Shown here: positions 26,952 to 36,173 of the stretch, piece by piece | Numbering within the stretch: the first letter of the stretch is position 1 | Layout of the letters: every line of letters starts with the position of its first letter | Origin: Candidatus Anaeroferrophillus wilburensis | Lineage (GTDB): Bacteria; Desulfobacterota; Anaeroferrophillalia; Anaeroferrophillales; Anaeroferrophillaceae | Direction of reading: 5' to 3' | Length of the DNA: 64,000 nucleotides | Assembly (NCBI GenBank): GCA_016934315.1 | Contig: JAFGSY010000030.1 | Span: 112,767 to 176,766, forward strand | The notes under the pieces: generated by a model | Database searches by the model: none | The model's input: only the letters and a program-made list of their open reading frames with translations | Told to the model about the DNA's origin: nothing | Made by a program: the position numbers and the translations under genes

Positions 26952-28282
26952 TGGAATTCATCAATGAATATATGTCCCTGATCATGTTCGCCTCGGTTTT
27001 TTTCCTGCTGCTGCTAGGTTATCCGGTTGCCTTCACCATCGGCGGCGTCTCATTGTTTTTCGGTCTCATCGGTTTCGGTCCCCAGTTTTTCAACCTCCTG
27101 CCCTTACGCATCTGGGGCACCATGAGTAATTTCACCCTGCTGGCCGTACCATTGTTCATCTACATGGGGGTCATGCTGGAACGCTCGGGGCTGGCGGAAG
27201 AACTGCTGGAAACCATGGGCTTGGTGTTCGCCAGGGTGCGCGGCGGCCTGGCTATCTCCGTCATCATTGTCGGCGCCCTGCTCGGGGCTTCCACCGGCAT
27301 CGTCGGGGCCACCGTGGTTACCATGGGCCTTTTGTCACTGCCGACGATGCTGAAAAGAAACTACAGCAAAGCGCTGGCCACCGGCACCGTGGCGGCATCC
27401 GGAACCCTGGGGCAGATCATCCCCCCCAGCATTGTCCTGGTCCTCCTGGGGGATATCATGAACGTGCCCATCGGCGACCTGTTCGTTGGTGCCGTCATCC
27501 CCGGACTTATTCTCGTTGTTCTCTACATGCTCTACGTGTTTATCATCTCGTCCATCAAGCCCGAGTGGGCCCCCCCAATTCCTGCTGAGGAGTTGGCCGG
27601 CATCTCCAAAAAGCAGATGCGTCAGCGGGTTCTTAAGGCCTTCCTGCCGCCCCTTTTCCTGATGGTTGCCGTTCTCGGTTCCATCTTTGCCGGCATTGCC
27701 TCCCCCACTGAGGCGGCGGCAGTAGGAGCGGTGGGCGCCACCCTGCTGACCGCCATGCAGAAAAAATTGAACCTGGATACCCTGATGGATGTCATGAAAG
27801 GGACCACCAACCTGACCTGCATGGTATTCATCATCCTCGTGGGCGCTACGACCCTGGGACTGGTCTTCAGGGGGCTGAACGGCGATGCCCTGGTTCGGGA
27901 GCTCATTGGTGCCCTGCCCTTCGGCAAATGGGGCATCCTCTCCATCGTCATGACGGTTATTTTCTTTGCCGGCTTCTTCCTTGACTTTATCGAGATCACC
28001 TTTATCCACGTACCGGTTCTGGCCCCCATTATGCTCACCATGGGCGTCAACCCCCTGTGGCTGGCGGTCCTGATTGCTGTCAATCTGCAGACTTCCTTTC
28101 TGACGCCGCCGTTTGGCTTCTCCCTTTTCTACCTCAAGGGAGTCGCCCCTCCAGGTGTGCAAACCATCGATATTTACAAGGGCATCATTCCCTTTGTGAT
28201 CATCCAGGTAATCGCTCTGGTGATCATTGCCCTCATCCCTGAAACCATCACCTGGCTGCCCCATGTTTTGCTGGGGGATTAG
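26951..28282 (+). CDS. TRAP transporter large permease (DctM type)
   Basis: 443 residues, about twelve transmembrane segments. GALLGASTGIVGATVVTMGLLSLPTML and ASGTLGQIIPPSIVLVLLGD are the conserved DctM motifs; the second half repeats FAGIASPTEAAAVGAVG and TPPFGFSLFYLKGVAP. It couples Na+ entry to uptake of an organic acid delivered by the periplasmic protein. It is translationally coupled to the small permease. The matching binding protein lies on the opposite strand beyond a shared terminator. Confidence 0.95.
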   Translation: MEFINEYMSLIMFASVFFLLLLGYPVAFTIGGVSLFFGLIGFGPQFFNLLPLRIWGTMSNFTLLAVPLFIYMGVMLERSGLAEELLETMGLVFARVRGGLAISVIIVGALLGASTGIVGATVVTMGLLSLPTMLKRNYSKALATGTVAASGTLGQIIPPSIVLVLLGDIMNVPIGDLFVGAVIPGLILVVLYMLYVFIISSIKPEWAPPIPAEELAGISKKQMRQRVLKAFLPPLFLMVAVLGSIFAGIASPTEAAAVGAVGATLLTAMQKKLNLDTLMDVMKGTTNLTCMVFIILVGATTLGLVFRGLNGDALVRELIGALPFGKWGILSIVMTVIFFAGFFLDFIEITFIHVPVLAPIMLTMGVNPLWLAVLIAVNLQTSFLTPPFGFSLFYLKGVAPPGVQTIDIYKGIIPFVIIQVIALVIIALIPETITWLPHVLLGD

Positions 28283-28306
28283 CTCAGGAGGCGGTGAAAA
28301 TTCAGT

Positions 28307-28347
28307 GCATAAAAAAAGCGGGGCAGTCAGCCCCGCTTTTTTTATGC
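28307..28347. terminator. Bidirectional intrinsic terminator between TRAP permeases and binding protein
   Basis: An 18-bp perfect inverted repeat: left arm 28307-28324 and right arm 28330-28347, loop of 5 bases. The stem core is GCGGGGC/GCCCCGC flanked by runs of seven A and seven T, so it terminates transcription from both sides. Confidence 0.92.
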
Positions 28348-28362
28348 GTTATTGATAGTCCT

Positions 28363-29466
28363 TCAGCTCTTTATATTGCAGCTCTTAAATTGATGGTACT
28401 GTTCTTCGGAAACCTTGTTCCATTCCACCATGCTCTTTTTGAAGGCCAGGAAATGATCGTAGACTTTCCTGGTCAAGGGATCACCGTCGGCAATCTCATT
28501 CAAGATTTTATCTGATATATCCTTGAGACCGCACAGAACCGGCTCCGGAAACTTCCTCAGCTGAACATTGTGTTTCTCCACCAGTTCCTTCAGATAGGCA
28601 TTATTCTTGGCTTCAAACTCGGACAGGCTCCACATGTTGGAACGGTAGCAGGCAGTCTCGATAATTGCCTGGAGATCCTTGGGCAGCGCTTCAAATTTCT
28701 GTTTATTGACCATGCAGTCAAGGGAGGTTCCCGGTTCATGCCAGCCTGGATAGTAGTAGAATTTGGCAGCTTTATAGAAGCCCATTTTGTTGTCATGATA
28801 GGGGCCGACCCACTCGGTGGCATCGATAACGCCACGGTCGAGGTTGGTATAGATCTCGCCGCCGGCCACCAGGATGGCATTGCCGCCGGCTTCGGCCAGC
28901 ACCTTGCCGCCCAATCCGGGGATGCGCATCTTCAGGCCTTTGAGATCATCCATGGTGTTGATTTCCTTGTTAAACCAGCCACCCATCTGGACACCGGTAT
29001 TACCGGCCAGAAAACCCTTCAGGTTGAATTTGCCATAGACTTCATCCCACAATTCCTGACCGCCGCCGCTGTAGATCCAGGCGTTCTGGGACTGGGCATT
29101 AAAGCCGAAAGGCACGGCGGCAAAAAACTGGGTCGCCGGATGTTTGCCGGCCCAGTAGTAGGCAGCCCCATGGCCCATTTCGACGGTGCCGGAACTGACC
29201 GCATCAAAAACACCCAAGGGCGGCACCAGCTCACCACCACCATAGACAGTGATTTTCAGCCGGCCGTCGGACATCTCTTCAGCCCACTTGGCGATATTGT
29301 CAGCTGATTCACCCAGTACCGGAAAGTGCGGGGGCCAAGTGGTTACCATCTTCCAGTTGTAGGTTTTTGGTTTGGCAGCCCGGGCTTTGCGCGGCCGCAA
29401 AGACAATGCGGCACCAGCCGCAACGACTCCAGCTCCCAACTTTTTGATGAACTTACGTCTCTGCAT
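28363..29466 (-). CDS. TRAP transporter substrate-binding protein (DctP/TakP-like)
   Basis: 367 residues. A twin-arginine signal (MQRRKFIKKLGAGVVAAGAAL...ARA) shows export in folded form. The DctP fold follows with YNWKMVTTWPPHFPVLGE, GGELVPPLGVFDAVSSGTVEMGH and MRIPGLGGKVLAEAGG; it resembles TakP-type proteins that bind 2-oxoacids or aliphatic acids. It probably serves the permeases encoded convergently next door. A GGAGG site is 6 bases before the ATG. The ligand is not determined by sequence alone. Confidence 0.92.
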   Translation of the reverse strand: MQRRKFIKKLGAGVVAAGAALSLRPRKARAAKPKTYNWKMVTTWPPHFPVLGESADNIAKWAEEMSDGRLKITVYGGGELVPPLGVFDAVSSGTVEMGHGAAYYWAGKHPATQFFAAVPFGFNAQSQNAWIYSGGGQELWDEVYGKFNLKGFLAGNTGVQMGGWFNKEINTMDDLKGLKMRIPGLGGKVLAEAGGNAILVAGGEIYTNLDRGVIDATEWVGPYHDNKMGFYKAAKFYYYPGWHEPGTSLDCMVNKQKFEALPKDLQAIIETACYRSNMWSLSEFEAKNNAYLKELVEKHNVQLRKFPEPVLCGLKDISDKILNEIADGDPLTRKVYDHFLAFKKSMVEWNKVSEEQYHQFKSCNIKS

Positions 29467-29595
29467 TGATTACCTCCTTCACAGGGTCCATGTTAAGCTG
29501 AACAAAACAATATTATAAAATGAATATAACGTCATATCAACCATAGAATATCAAACCTGTCAAGGAAAAATCAGCCTCAAGACAAGACTCCACAA

Positions 29596-30846
29596 TCAAC
29601 GCTCCCCTTCCTGCGAGCGGCAATAACCGATTAACGCTGCGGCAACCGCCGCAAAGCAGAAAAGAAAGGCAGAGCGGTAGGCGGCAAATGGATAGACGGA
29701 ATCAACGGCAGGATAGATCTTGATAATAAAGCCCATGAGATGCTGAATGAGAGCGGCACCGCCAATGGCAAAAAAATTGATGCTTGACATAACTGTTGCC
29801 GACATGGCCAGGGGAAAGGACTCCTTGATGTGGGCATAGCCGATAATACCGCTGGAACCGGCAAACCCAAAAAGGAAAAACAGCAGATAGAGACTCAAGG
29901 AAGACAGGTTCTGCACCGCCAGCAGAACGGCAATAACCAGGGCATAGCCGCCCATCCCGGCCAGGATCACCTTCTTGCGCGACCGGATAACCGCATCGGA
30001 AAGCCACCCCAGCAGGGGGCCGCCGCAGATAAAGCCGATGGCTATCATCCCCAGGATACTCCCTGCTTTGGCAGGCGACAAACCATAAACATCCATCAGG
30101 TACGGCCCACCCCACAGTCCCTGGATGCCGATAAAGGTGCCAAACCAGCAGAACTCCAGCAGGGCAATAAGCCAGAAGTTCCCGGTAGCCAGGAGGATCA
30201 TGAAGCTTTTCCTGATGCTGATTCCCTCAGCCAGCGATTCCCGGGCTGAGCAGCAAGATAATGAGTTATCTTGCTGCCGCCCCTGGGGGGGATAATCGCG
30301 AACCCAGAAAAAAATTGCTGTTATTGAGGCAACCGTCAACAGGCTGAGGATCAGAAAGGTGGTCCGCCAGCCAAGCCAGGCGGAAGCCATGGCCAACGGC
30401 ACGGTGGCGGTGAGGGCCCCGACATTGCCGATGGCCATGGCCAGAGCCGACATCATGGCAAACTCGTCTTTGTGGAACCAATGAGCAATAATTTTCAGGG
30501 TACCCATGTAAGCAACCGACACCCCGAGGCCAATGAGGCCACGCCCCAGAACGGCCAGCAGGAACGTTGGTGCAATGGCAAAGATGACCGCCCCGGCCGC
30601 CGCCACCAGGCCCATGAAAAAAGCCATGATCCTCGGACCCAGACGATCGAGGGCCGGACCTATGGGAAACTGGGCCACGGCAAAGGTGTAAAAATAGATA
30701 CTGCTCAGCAGACCGAGATTAGCCGGGCCAATGGCAAAATCATGCACCAGATCGGGGGCGATAACCGCCGTTGAACAGCGGTAGAAATAGGAAAGAAAAT
30801 AGAAGCTGATGACAACGCAGAAGATGAACCACTTATTGGTGCGCAT
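29596..30846 (-). CDS. Major facilitator superfamily transporter
   Basis: About 416 residues, twelve hydrophobic segments in two halves. The loop 2-3 motif is seen in FPIGPALDRLGPRIMAFFMG and the second half has GPLLGWLSDAVIRSRKKVILAG. Substrate unknown; the family includes anion/cation symporters for organic acids. Neither ATG 30846 nor GTG 30858 has a good Shine-Dalgarno. It sits between the TRAP binding protein and an amidohydrolase on the same strand; the group might serve uptake and breakdown of one compound, but that is only a guess. Confidence 0.85.
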   Translation of the reverse strand: MRTNKWFIFCVVISFYFLSYFYRCSTAVIAPDLVHDFAIGPANLGLLSSIYFYTFAVAQFPIGPALDRLGPRIMAFFMGLVAAAGAVIFAIAPTFLLAVLGRGLIGLGVSVAYMGTLKIIAHWFHKDEFAMMSALAMAIGNVGALTATVPLAMASAWLGWRTTFLILSLLTVASITAIFFWVRDYPPQGRQQDNSLSCCSARESLAEGISIRKSFMILLATGNFWLIALLEFCWFGTFIGIQGLWGGPYLMDVYGLSPAKAGSILGMIAIGFICGGPLLGWLSDAVIRSRKKVILAGMGGYALVIAVLLAVQNLSSLSLYLLFFLFGFAGSSGIIGYAHIKESFPLAMSATVMSSINFFAIGGAALIQHLMGFIIKIYPAVDSVYPFAAYRSAFLFCFAAVAAALIGYCRSQEGER

Positions 30847-30857
30847 AGGAGAAAACA

Positions 30858-30893
30858 CCCGACAACAAGAGAGCTATGATCCGGAATGTCGGG
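30858..30893 (-). repeat. Inverted repeat between the amidohydrolase and MFS genes
   Basis: CCCGACA (30858-30864) pairs with TGTCGGG (30887-30893) with a 22-base loop. On the minus strand it is followed by GTGTTTTC, a weak T-run, so it could be a poor terminator for the amidohydrolase transcript or a regulator of the MFS start region. Confidence 0.3.
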
Positions 30894-30951
30894 GATTTAT
30901 TCTCAGTGGTTCTGGGCACCCCGTACAGACTGAGGATGATGGCTGGTTGGA

Positions 30952-31815
30952 CTAAGCGTCAACGGTAATCCCGAAGAGGCGGGCGGCATTGAGGCCGCAG
31001 ATCAGGGCTTTTTGTTCCCGGCTAATACCAGCCTGTTCCATTTCGGCAAAATAGCGGGAAGGTTTCAGCAGAGGATAATCGGTCCCCAGCAGAATATGGT
31101 CATAACCGATCATCTCCCCAACGGCATGGTAGATCATGGGTTTATAGAGATAGGGAGAAGCCGCCGTATCATAATAGAGGTTGGCGACCACCTCATCCAT
31201 CTCCCGCTTCAGCAGGTGGAAAAAGGGAAACCCGCCACCCCAATGGGCAAAAATGGTCGGCACATCACCATAAAGCCGGAGAAAGCTGTCCAGGTTGCGC
31301 AGCATCACATCGCATTTGCCCGGGTACTGGTGCCCCACCGGTTCATTGGTATGGAGCATTAAAGGCCGGCCGGCTGTCCGGAGGACCTCAATGACCGGGA
31401 AAAAAGCGTTGACAACTTCCTGAGTAAATCCCTCTATATAGAAGGCAAGCTCCCCCACCCCTTGCAGACCGGCGGCCAAACAACGTTCCGCCTCGGCAGC
31501 CGCTTCCGAAGGATCGTCAAAACCAAAACACGCCAGGCCAATCAACCGGTCAGGATAGGTTCTCACCTTTTCAAGAATATAATCATTGCATAAGCGGGCA
31601 ACGCCCATATCCCGCCAGGGAAAACCGAACACCACAGCCCGGTCGACACCCTCTTCGGCCATACTGTTCAGCAGATCCTCCGCCAGCACCAGCTTAGATT
31701 GTGGTGACTCGTAGAGCAGCTTGAACTCCGGCTCCCCGGCAAAAAACCTATCCCGGTTGCTGACAATCTCAGGGGGGAAGAGGTGTACATGACTGTCGAT
31801 AATCATGATGGTCAT
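30952..31815 (-). CDS. Amidohydrolase family (amidohydrolase_2) metal-dependent hydrolase
   Basis: About 287 residues. The N-terminal IDSHVHLF gives the HxH metal pair; further ligands are likely in MLHTNEPVGH, FAHWGGGFPFFH and LLGTDYPLLKP. The family contains hydrolases and decarboxylases acting on carboxylated rings or amides; the substrate is unknown. The frame is open to 32070, but everything before MTIMIIDSHVHLF is non-homologous and overlaps the next gene's end, so I start at ATG 31815 (31806 is equally possible). Confidence 0.85.
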   Translation of the reverse strand: MTIMIIDSHVHLFPPEIVSNRDRFFAGEPEFKLLYESPQSKLVLAEDLLNSMAEEGVDRAVVFGFPWRDMGVARLCNDYILEKVRTYPDRLIGLACFGFDDPSEAAAEAERCLAAGLQGVGELAFYIEGFTQEVVNAFFPVIEVLRTAGRPLMLHTNEPVGHQYPGKCDVMLRNLDSFLRLYGDVPTIFAHWGGGFPFFHLLKREMDEVVANLYYDTAASPYLYKPMIYHAVGEMIGYDHILLGTDYPLLKPSRYFAEMEQAGISREQKALICGLNAARLFGITVDA

Positions 31816-31942
31816 CCCTTTAGCATTGATGGACTCGCAGAGCGAGCGTAGATACTCTCCGGCAGCATCACTGACATACCCCTGCTGGCAGGTTATCCGG
31901 CAACAGGAAATGTCTGAAGCTCTCCGGATTCCTAGCCTGCGA

Positions 31943-32737
31943 CTACCGCTGTGGCATGCCTTGCTGCAGGTATGGTTGCGGCGCTTGCCCGGGGTATGGC
32001 AAGGCCGGCGACACGGCTTGCGTTGGAAAAGCAAAAAAATCTTCGGAAAGAACGCCGAGTGACTGGCCACTGAAGAGAGAGATCATTTTCAGCTGGACTT
32101 TACTTTGCCCGTTGACAAGGACAAGGTACGGTTGAACGATGAGTCCGTAGCGACCCGCCTGATTCACCTCATTTCGCAGTCGATCAACGTCAGGCTGGGA
32201 GACAGGCGCTATACCCTGAATCTTGATGGTTGGCATGGAACCCAGCTGCAGAGCGATGACTTCGGTCATCTCGCCGGTTAACGCCTGAAAACCGGTAAGA
32301 TTCTTGACCGGCGTTACATAGGCCATCACCGGGACCGGAATCATCACTTCATCGCCGACAGCAAACTCCTTCTGCTGGTCAACAATCAGCGCCCGGGATA
32401 CGCTGCCGGCAGATTCCAGGATAGAAATCACCCCTTTGGGCGTTCTGGCAAAAACTTTTTCCACATCCGTCACCCTGCGTTCACTGGTATCGAAAACCAC
32501 CAACTCGGCACCAGGTCCGGCAGTAGCCGCAGAACTGAACTCCACAACAACCTCATGTTCTGCCGCCAAAACGACGACAATCCGTCCCTGACTAAAGAGA
32601 TTGCTTTCCACTTGGTCAAAGAGCGATACGACGGCATCGGCAAGCGTTCCCGCCCGTCCCATCGACACACCTGCCACCAGGAAGGCCATGGGAACAATCA
32701 GATAACAGATCATACATTTACTGATACTTCGCAGCAT
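31943..32737 (-). CDS. Exported protein of unknown function
   Basis: 264 residues. A signal peptide (ICYLIVPMAFLVAGVSMGRAG) precedes a mixed alpha/beta region (residues 30-150) with the pattern IVVVLAAEHEVVVEFSSA and GAELVVFDTSERR, resembling beta-barrel modules of envelope or flagellar accessory proteins such as FlgT, but the likeness is weak. A second segment (MTEVIALQLGSMPTIKIQGI) and a Pro/Gln-rich tail follow. It ends 127 bases before the amidohydrolase start and follows dapL by 2 bases, so it is probably in the same transcript. Confidence 0.65.
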   Translation of the reverse strand: MLRSISKCMICYLIVPMAFLVAGVSMGRAGTLADAVVSLFDQVESNLFSQGRIVVVLAAEHEVVVEFSSAATAGPGAELVVFDTSERRVTDVEKVFARTPKGVISILESAGSVSRALIVDQQKEFAVGDEVMIPVPVMAYVTPVKNLTGFQALTGEMTEVIALQLGSMPTIKIQGIAPVSQPDVDRLRNEVNQAGRYGLIVQPYLVLVNGQSKVQLKMISLFSGQSLGVLSEDFFAFPTQAVSPALPYPGQAPQPYLQQGMPQR

Positions 32738-32739
32738 GG

Positions 32740-33927
32740 CTATCCCCTTTGGCCGATTACTTTGACAATGCGATCACCGGCTTCCTGGAGGCGCTCCTCA
32801 GGGACAGTCAGCGAAATACGGAAAAAACCCTCCCCGGAGGCACCAAAACCGCTGCCAGGGGTAACCACAACCCCGGTCTGCTCCAGCAGCATGGTCGCCA
32901 CCGAGGCCGAATCCATCCCTGAAGGATTCTTAATCCAGAGATAAAAGGTTGCTTTGGGAGACGCAACCGTAAAACCCGCTTTTCTCAGGGAGTCGACCAT
33001 GAAGTCCCGGCGCTGCCGGTAAAGGGAACTCAGCTCGGCCACACACTGCTGGTCAGCACTGAGGGCAATGATCGCCGCCTCCTGCACAGCCTGAAAAGCA
33101 CCGGAATCAATATTGGTTTTCACCTTGCCAAGACCATTGATCGCCCGGGCATTACCGGCGGCAAAACCGATCCGCCAACCGGTCATGTTGTAGGTTTTTG
33201 AAAGTGAATGAAACTCAATGCCCACCTCCATCGCTCCGGGAATCTGGAGAAAGCTTAGTGGACGATAGCCGTCATAGGCCACTTCCGTATAGGCGGCATC
33301 ATGGCAGACAATGATGTTGTATTGCCTGGCAAAGGCAATGACCTCTTCGAAAAACTCCCGGCCGGCAATGGCGCCAGTGGGATTGTTGGGATAATTGATA
33401 AACAGCAGTTTAGCCTTTTCGGCCACCTCAGCTGGTATGCGCTGCAGGTCGGGGAGAAAATTATTCTCCTCCAGCAGCGGCATGGCATAGGGTATTCCAC
33501 CGGCAAACGCGGTTGCCACCGCATACACCGGATAGCCTGGATCAGGAACCAAGACATAATCACCCGGATTAACATAAGCCAAAGGCATATGGGCGATCCC
33601 CTCCTTGGAGCCAATCAATGACAGCACTTCGCTTGCCGGATCAAGGGCTATATTGAAACGGCGACGACACCACTGGGCAGCAGCCTCTCGAAAAGCCGGC
33701 ATCCCCGCGTAGGAGGGATAACGGTGATGTTCCTTTCTGAGAACGGCCTGCTGCATGGCACTGACAATGTGACCCGGCGTCGGCAGGTCAGGATCTCCCA
33801 CCCCCAGATCTATGATGTCTACTCCCTTGGCCCGGACTTCGGCTTTCTTCTTATCAATGGCGGCAAACAGATAGGGCGGCAATTGGTTAATCCGCTCGGC
33901 ATAGGGTACACTGAATGATGATTCCAC
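32740..33927 (-). CDS. dapL: LL-diaminopimelate aminotransferase
   Basis: 395 residues, normal for DapL. The start region RINQLPPYLFAAIDKKKAEVRAKGVDIIDLGVGDPDLPTP is characteristic, with NYPNNPTGA and the PLP lysine in SLSKTYNMTGWRIGF. It makes LL-diaminopimelate directly from tetrahydrodipicolinate, the short lysine/peptidoglycan route found in many Desulfobacterota. The start is GTG at 33927, 8 bases behind GAGG; the frame is open upstream but without a better site. Related class I aminotransferases of other substrate cannot be fully excluded. Confidence 0.87.
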   Translation of the reverse strand: MESSFSVPYAERINQLPPYLFAAIDKKKAEVRAKGVDIIDLGVGDPDLPTPGHIVSAMQQAVLRKEHHRYPSYAGMPAFREAAAQWCRRRFNIALDPASEVLSLIGSKEGIAHMPLAYVNPGDYVLVPDPGYPVYAVATAFAGGIPYAMPLLEENNFLPDLQRIPAEVAEKAKLLFINYPNNPTGAIAGREFFEEVIAFARQYNIIVCHDAAYTEVAYDGYRPLSFLQIPGAMEVGIEFHSLSKTYNMTGWRIGFAAGNARAINGLGKVKTNIDSGAFQAVQEAAIIALSADQQCVAELSSLYRQRRDFMVDSLRKAGFTVASPKATFYLWIKNPSGMDSASVATMLLEQTGVVVTPGSGFGASGEGFFRISLTVPEERLQEAGDRIVKVIGQRG

Positions 33928-34132
33928 CTTTTCCACCTCTTTTTTAAAAAAAATTCCAATTACCCATGACCAGGATCCTGAAAACAAAATCCAGCCAAGA
34001 CCAGCTGGACTTCACCATTGCCGGAACGCCATTGCAAAGGCTTTTAAAATCAGGTAACATGGTATAAACTAATGTTTTTTACGGTATCCCCTCTTACCAA
34101 ATTCATTACCGGCTTGCAAGGTTTTTCATAAA

Positions 34133-35692
34133 ATGGGGGTTGGCAGCAAAGCGATGGCTTCCTGGGTTACACTTCGACAGATGATGAAGCGAGACATCAT
34201 GAGGATATCCTTTTCTCATCTCACCATCACCACCCTTCCTCAGCTGCGAGGATATTCAATCTGTATTCTTTTCGCCATACTGATTTCACTGTTGTCTTCC
34301 TGTGCGGTCAATCCGGTGACCGGCTCACCGGAACTGATGATCTACAGCGATGAGCAGGAAGTGTCCATGGGCCAGAAAGCCCATCCCCAGGTAGTGCAGG
34401 AGTATGGCTATTACAATGATCGGCAGATACAGGATTATGTCTCCGCTGTTGGCCGCCGGGTAAGCAGCCACTGTGAACGACAGTCCCTTAACTACCATTT
34501 TACGGTCATCGATGCCCCCATTCTCAACGCTTTTGCCCTCCCCGGTGGCTACGTCTATGTCAGCCGGGGACTTTTGGCTGAATGCAACAATGAAGCCCAA
34601 CTGGCGGCGGTCATCGGCCATGAACTGGGGCATGTGAACGGCCGGCACAACATGAAGAGACTGCAGGCGGCGCTGGGAATGAATATCTTCAGCGTCGCAG
34701 TTGGAGCCGCCACCGGCTCTTCCGCCTGGCAACAGGTCAGCGGCACCCTCTTCGGGCTCATCGGCCAGAAATACAGCCGCAGCCAGGAGCGGGAGGCCGA
34801 TGACCTTGGCACCCGCTATACGGCCATGGCTGGCTATGACCCTGGCCAGATGAGCAGCTTTCTCGGCCGTCTACGGGAGCTGCACAGTCAGGAACCGGCT
34901 GGTCTAGAAGCAATTATGGCCTCCCATCCCCTGACCTCGGAAAGGGTCACCAGAACAGCATTTCTGGCCAGCCAACTGCAAAAACAATATCCACGGGCGA
35001 TAGAAATTAATCGGCAGTCATACCTGCAGGCAATCGACGGCCTGCAGACCGGACCTGACGTACGCGCAGGTTTTGTGCTCGGCAACACCTACACCAACAG
35101 TTTTTGCCGGATCAGGTTCACTATCCCGGCTGAAATGACGCTCAAACCTCTGAAGAATGGTTTTATCATGACTGACAGCGGCAAGCAGGAGCTGGTATTC
35201 ATCTATCAGGAGATGGAGCGCTATCTACCGCCAGCGGTCATGGCCGATGGATTCATGGAAAAATATGCCACCCGCCTCCAGGCTGAAGAAGGTATTACCA
35301 TCAATCAGTCGGCAGGAATCACCAGGGATTATCAGGTGAAGAACAAACAGGGCACCTGGCAGCAGATCAAGCTTGCCGCTTTTACCGGTCAGGATTTTGG
35401 CTACCTGTTTCTGGCCTTTACCCCCCACGCCAGTAAACCTGCGTTCCTGCAGCAGCACTTGGCCATGCTATCCCGACAACAAGCTGAAAAAGTCAACATC
35501 CCCCGGCTGCAGATCTACACTGTTCGTCAGGGTGATACGTTGGCGACCATTGCCGACCATTTTTTTCAGTCGCCTGCTGAAGCAAAAAATATTGCCGGCT
35601 ATAATGGCCTGGGGGAAGAGTACCCGGCCCATAAATCGTTGCCCACCGGCATGCAGCTGAAAATAATCCCCGCCTATGGGCGGGATACCTGA
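34133..35692 (+). CDS. M48 family metalloprotease lipoprotein with C-terminal LysM domain
   Basis: Up to 519 residues. A lipobox (LLSSCAVNP) follows a hydrophobic signal segment, so the mature protein is probably outer-membrane anchored. The zinc site HELGHVNGRH and downstream EREADDLG define a BepA-like M48 peptidase (about residues 75-290). The C-terminal IYTVRQGDTLATIADHFF...MQLKIIP is a LysM motif (about residues 465-515). BepA-type proteases act in outer-membrane protein quality control. The true start may be an internal ATG (34184 or 34199); none has a clear Shine-Dalgarno. Confidence 0.87.
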   Translation: MGVGSKAMASWVTLRQMMKRDIMRISFSHLTITTLPQLRGYSICILFAILISLLSSCAVNPVTGSPELMIYSDEQEVSMGQKAHPQVVQEYGYYNDRQIQDYVSAVGRRVSSHCERQSLNYHFTVIDAPILNAFALPGGYVYVSRGLLAECNNEAQLAAVIGHELGHVNGRHNMKRLQAALGMNIFSVAVGAATGSSAWQQVSGTLFGLIGQKYSRSQEREADDLGTRYTAMAGYDPGQMSSFLGRLRELHSQEPAGLEAIMASHPLTSERVTRTAFLASQLQKQYPRAIEINRQSYLQAIDGLQTGPDVRAGFVLGNTYTNSFCRIRFTIPAEMTLKPLKNGFIMTDSGKQELVFIYQEMERYLPPAVMADGFMEKYATRLQAEEGITINQSAGITRDYQVKNKQGTWQQIKLAAFTGQDFGYLFLAFTPHASKPAFLQQHLAMLSRQQAEKVNIPRLQIYTVRQGDTLATIADHFFQSPAEAKNIAGYNGLGEEYPAHKSLPTGMQLKIIPAYGRDT

Positions 35693-35701
35693 GCCACCGA
35701 T

Positions 35702-35731
35702 AAAAAACGGGTACTCGACAATGAGTACCCG
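35702..35731 (-). terminator. Intrinsic terminator after methylmalonyl-CoA mutase genes
   Basis: CGGGTACTC (35708-35716) and GAGTACCCG (35723-35731) form a 9-bp stem with a 6-base loop, followed on the minus strand by six T. It lies 32 bases past the cobalamin-binding subunit gene and close to the stop of the convergent M48 gene. Confidence 0.85.
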
Positions 35732-35762
35732 CACTCGGCATTACGACCACCTACCATCATGA

Positions 35763-36164
35763 TCAGGACTGGTTGACGTTCTTTTTAATCCATTCCACCG
35801 TGTCATTCACCGGTGAACCAGGAGTAAATATCTCCTTGATGCCGGCTTTCTTGAGTTCTACAATATCCTCTTCAGGAATAATCCCACCGCCGAACACCGG
35901 GATGTCTTCAGCCCCCTTTTCGCCCAGCAATTCAAGAATCCGGGGGAAAAGATACATGTGAGCACCGGCCAGGCTGCTGACCCCGATCACATCAACATCT
36001 TCCTGGATAGCCGTAGCCACCAACTGTTCCGGCGTCTGGTGGAGACCGGTATACACCACCTCAAAACCCGCATCCCGCAAGGCGCGGGCGACAACTTTGG
36101 CTCCGCGGTCATGGCCGTCCAGCCCGGGTTTACCAATGAGTACCTTAATTTTATCCGCTGCCAT
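35763..36164 (-). CDS. Methylmalonyl-CoA mutase cobalamin-binding subunit
   Basis: 133 residues, a free-standing B12 domain. The DxHxxG motif is [19 protein letters not shown], with [11 protein letters not shown] and [11 protein letters not shown] completing the cobalamin fold. It pairs with the large subunit encoded just upstream (9 bases) to rearrange methylmalonyl-CoA to succinyl-CoA. GGAGG lies 5 bases before the ATG. Split mutase subunits of this kind are usual in archaea and many Desulfobacterota. Confidence 0.94.
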   Translation of the reverse strand: MAADKIKVLIGKPGLDGHDRGAKVVARALRDAGFEVVYTGLHQTPEQLVATAIQEDVDVIGVSSLAGAHMYLFPRILELLGEKGAEDIPVFGGGIIPEEDIVELKKAGIKEIFTPGSPVNDTVEWIKKNVNQS

Positions 36165-36173
36165 ACTAGCCTC

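Noticed and set aside
27335..28264. Minus-strand frame of 309 codons opposite the TRAP permease
   Set aside because: Gly/Asp/Gln-rich nonsense composition opposite a clear DctM gene.
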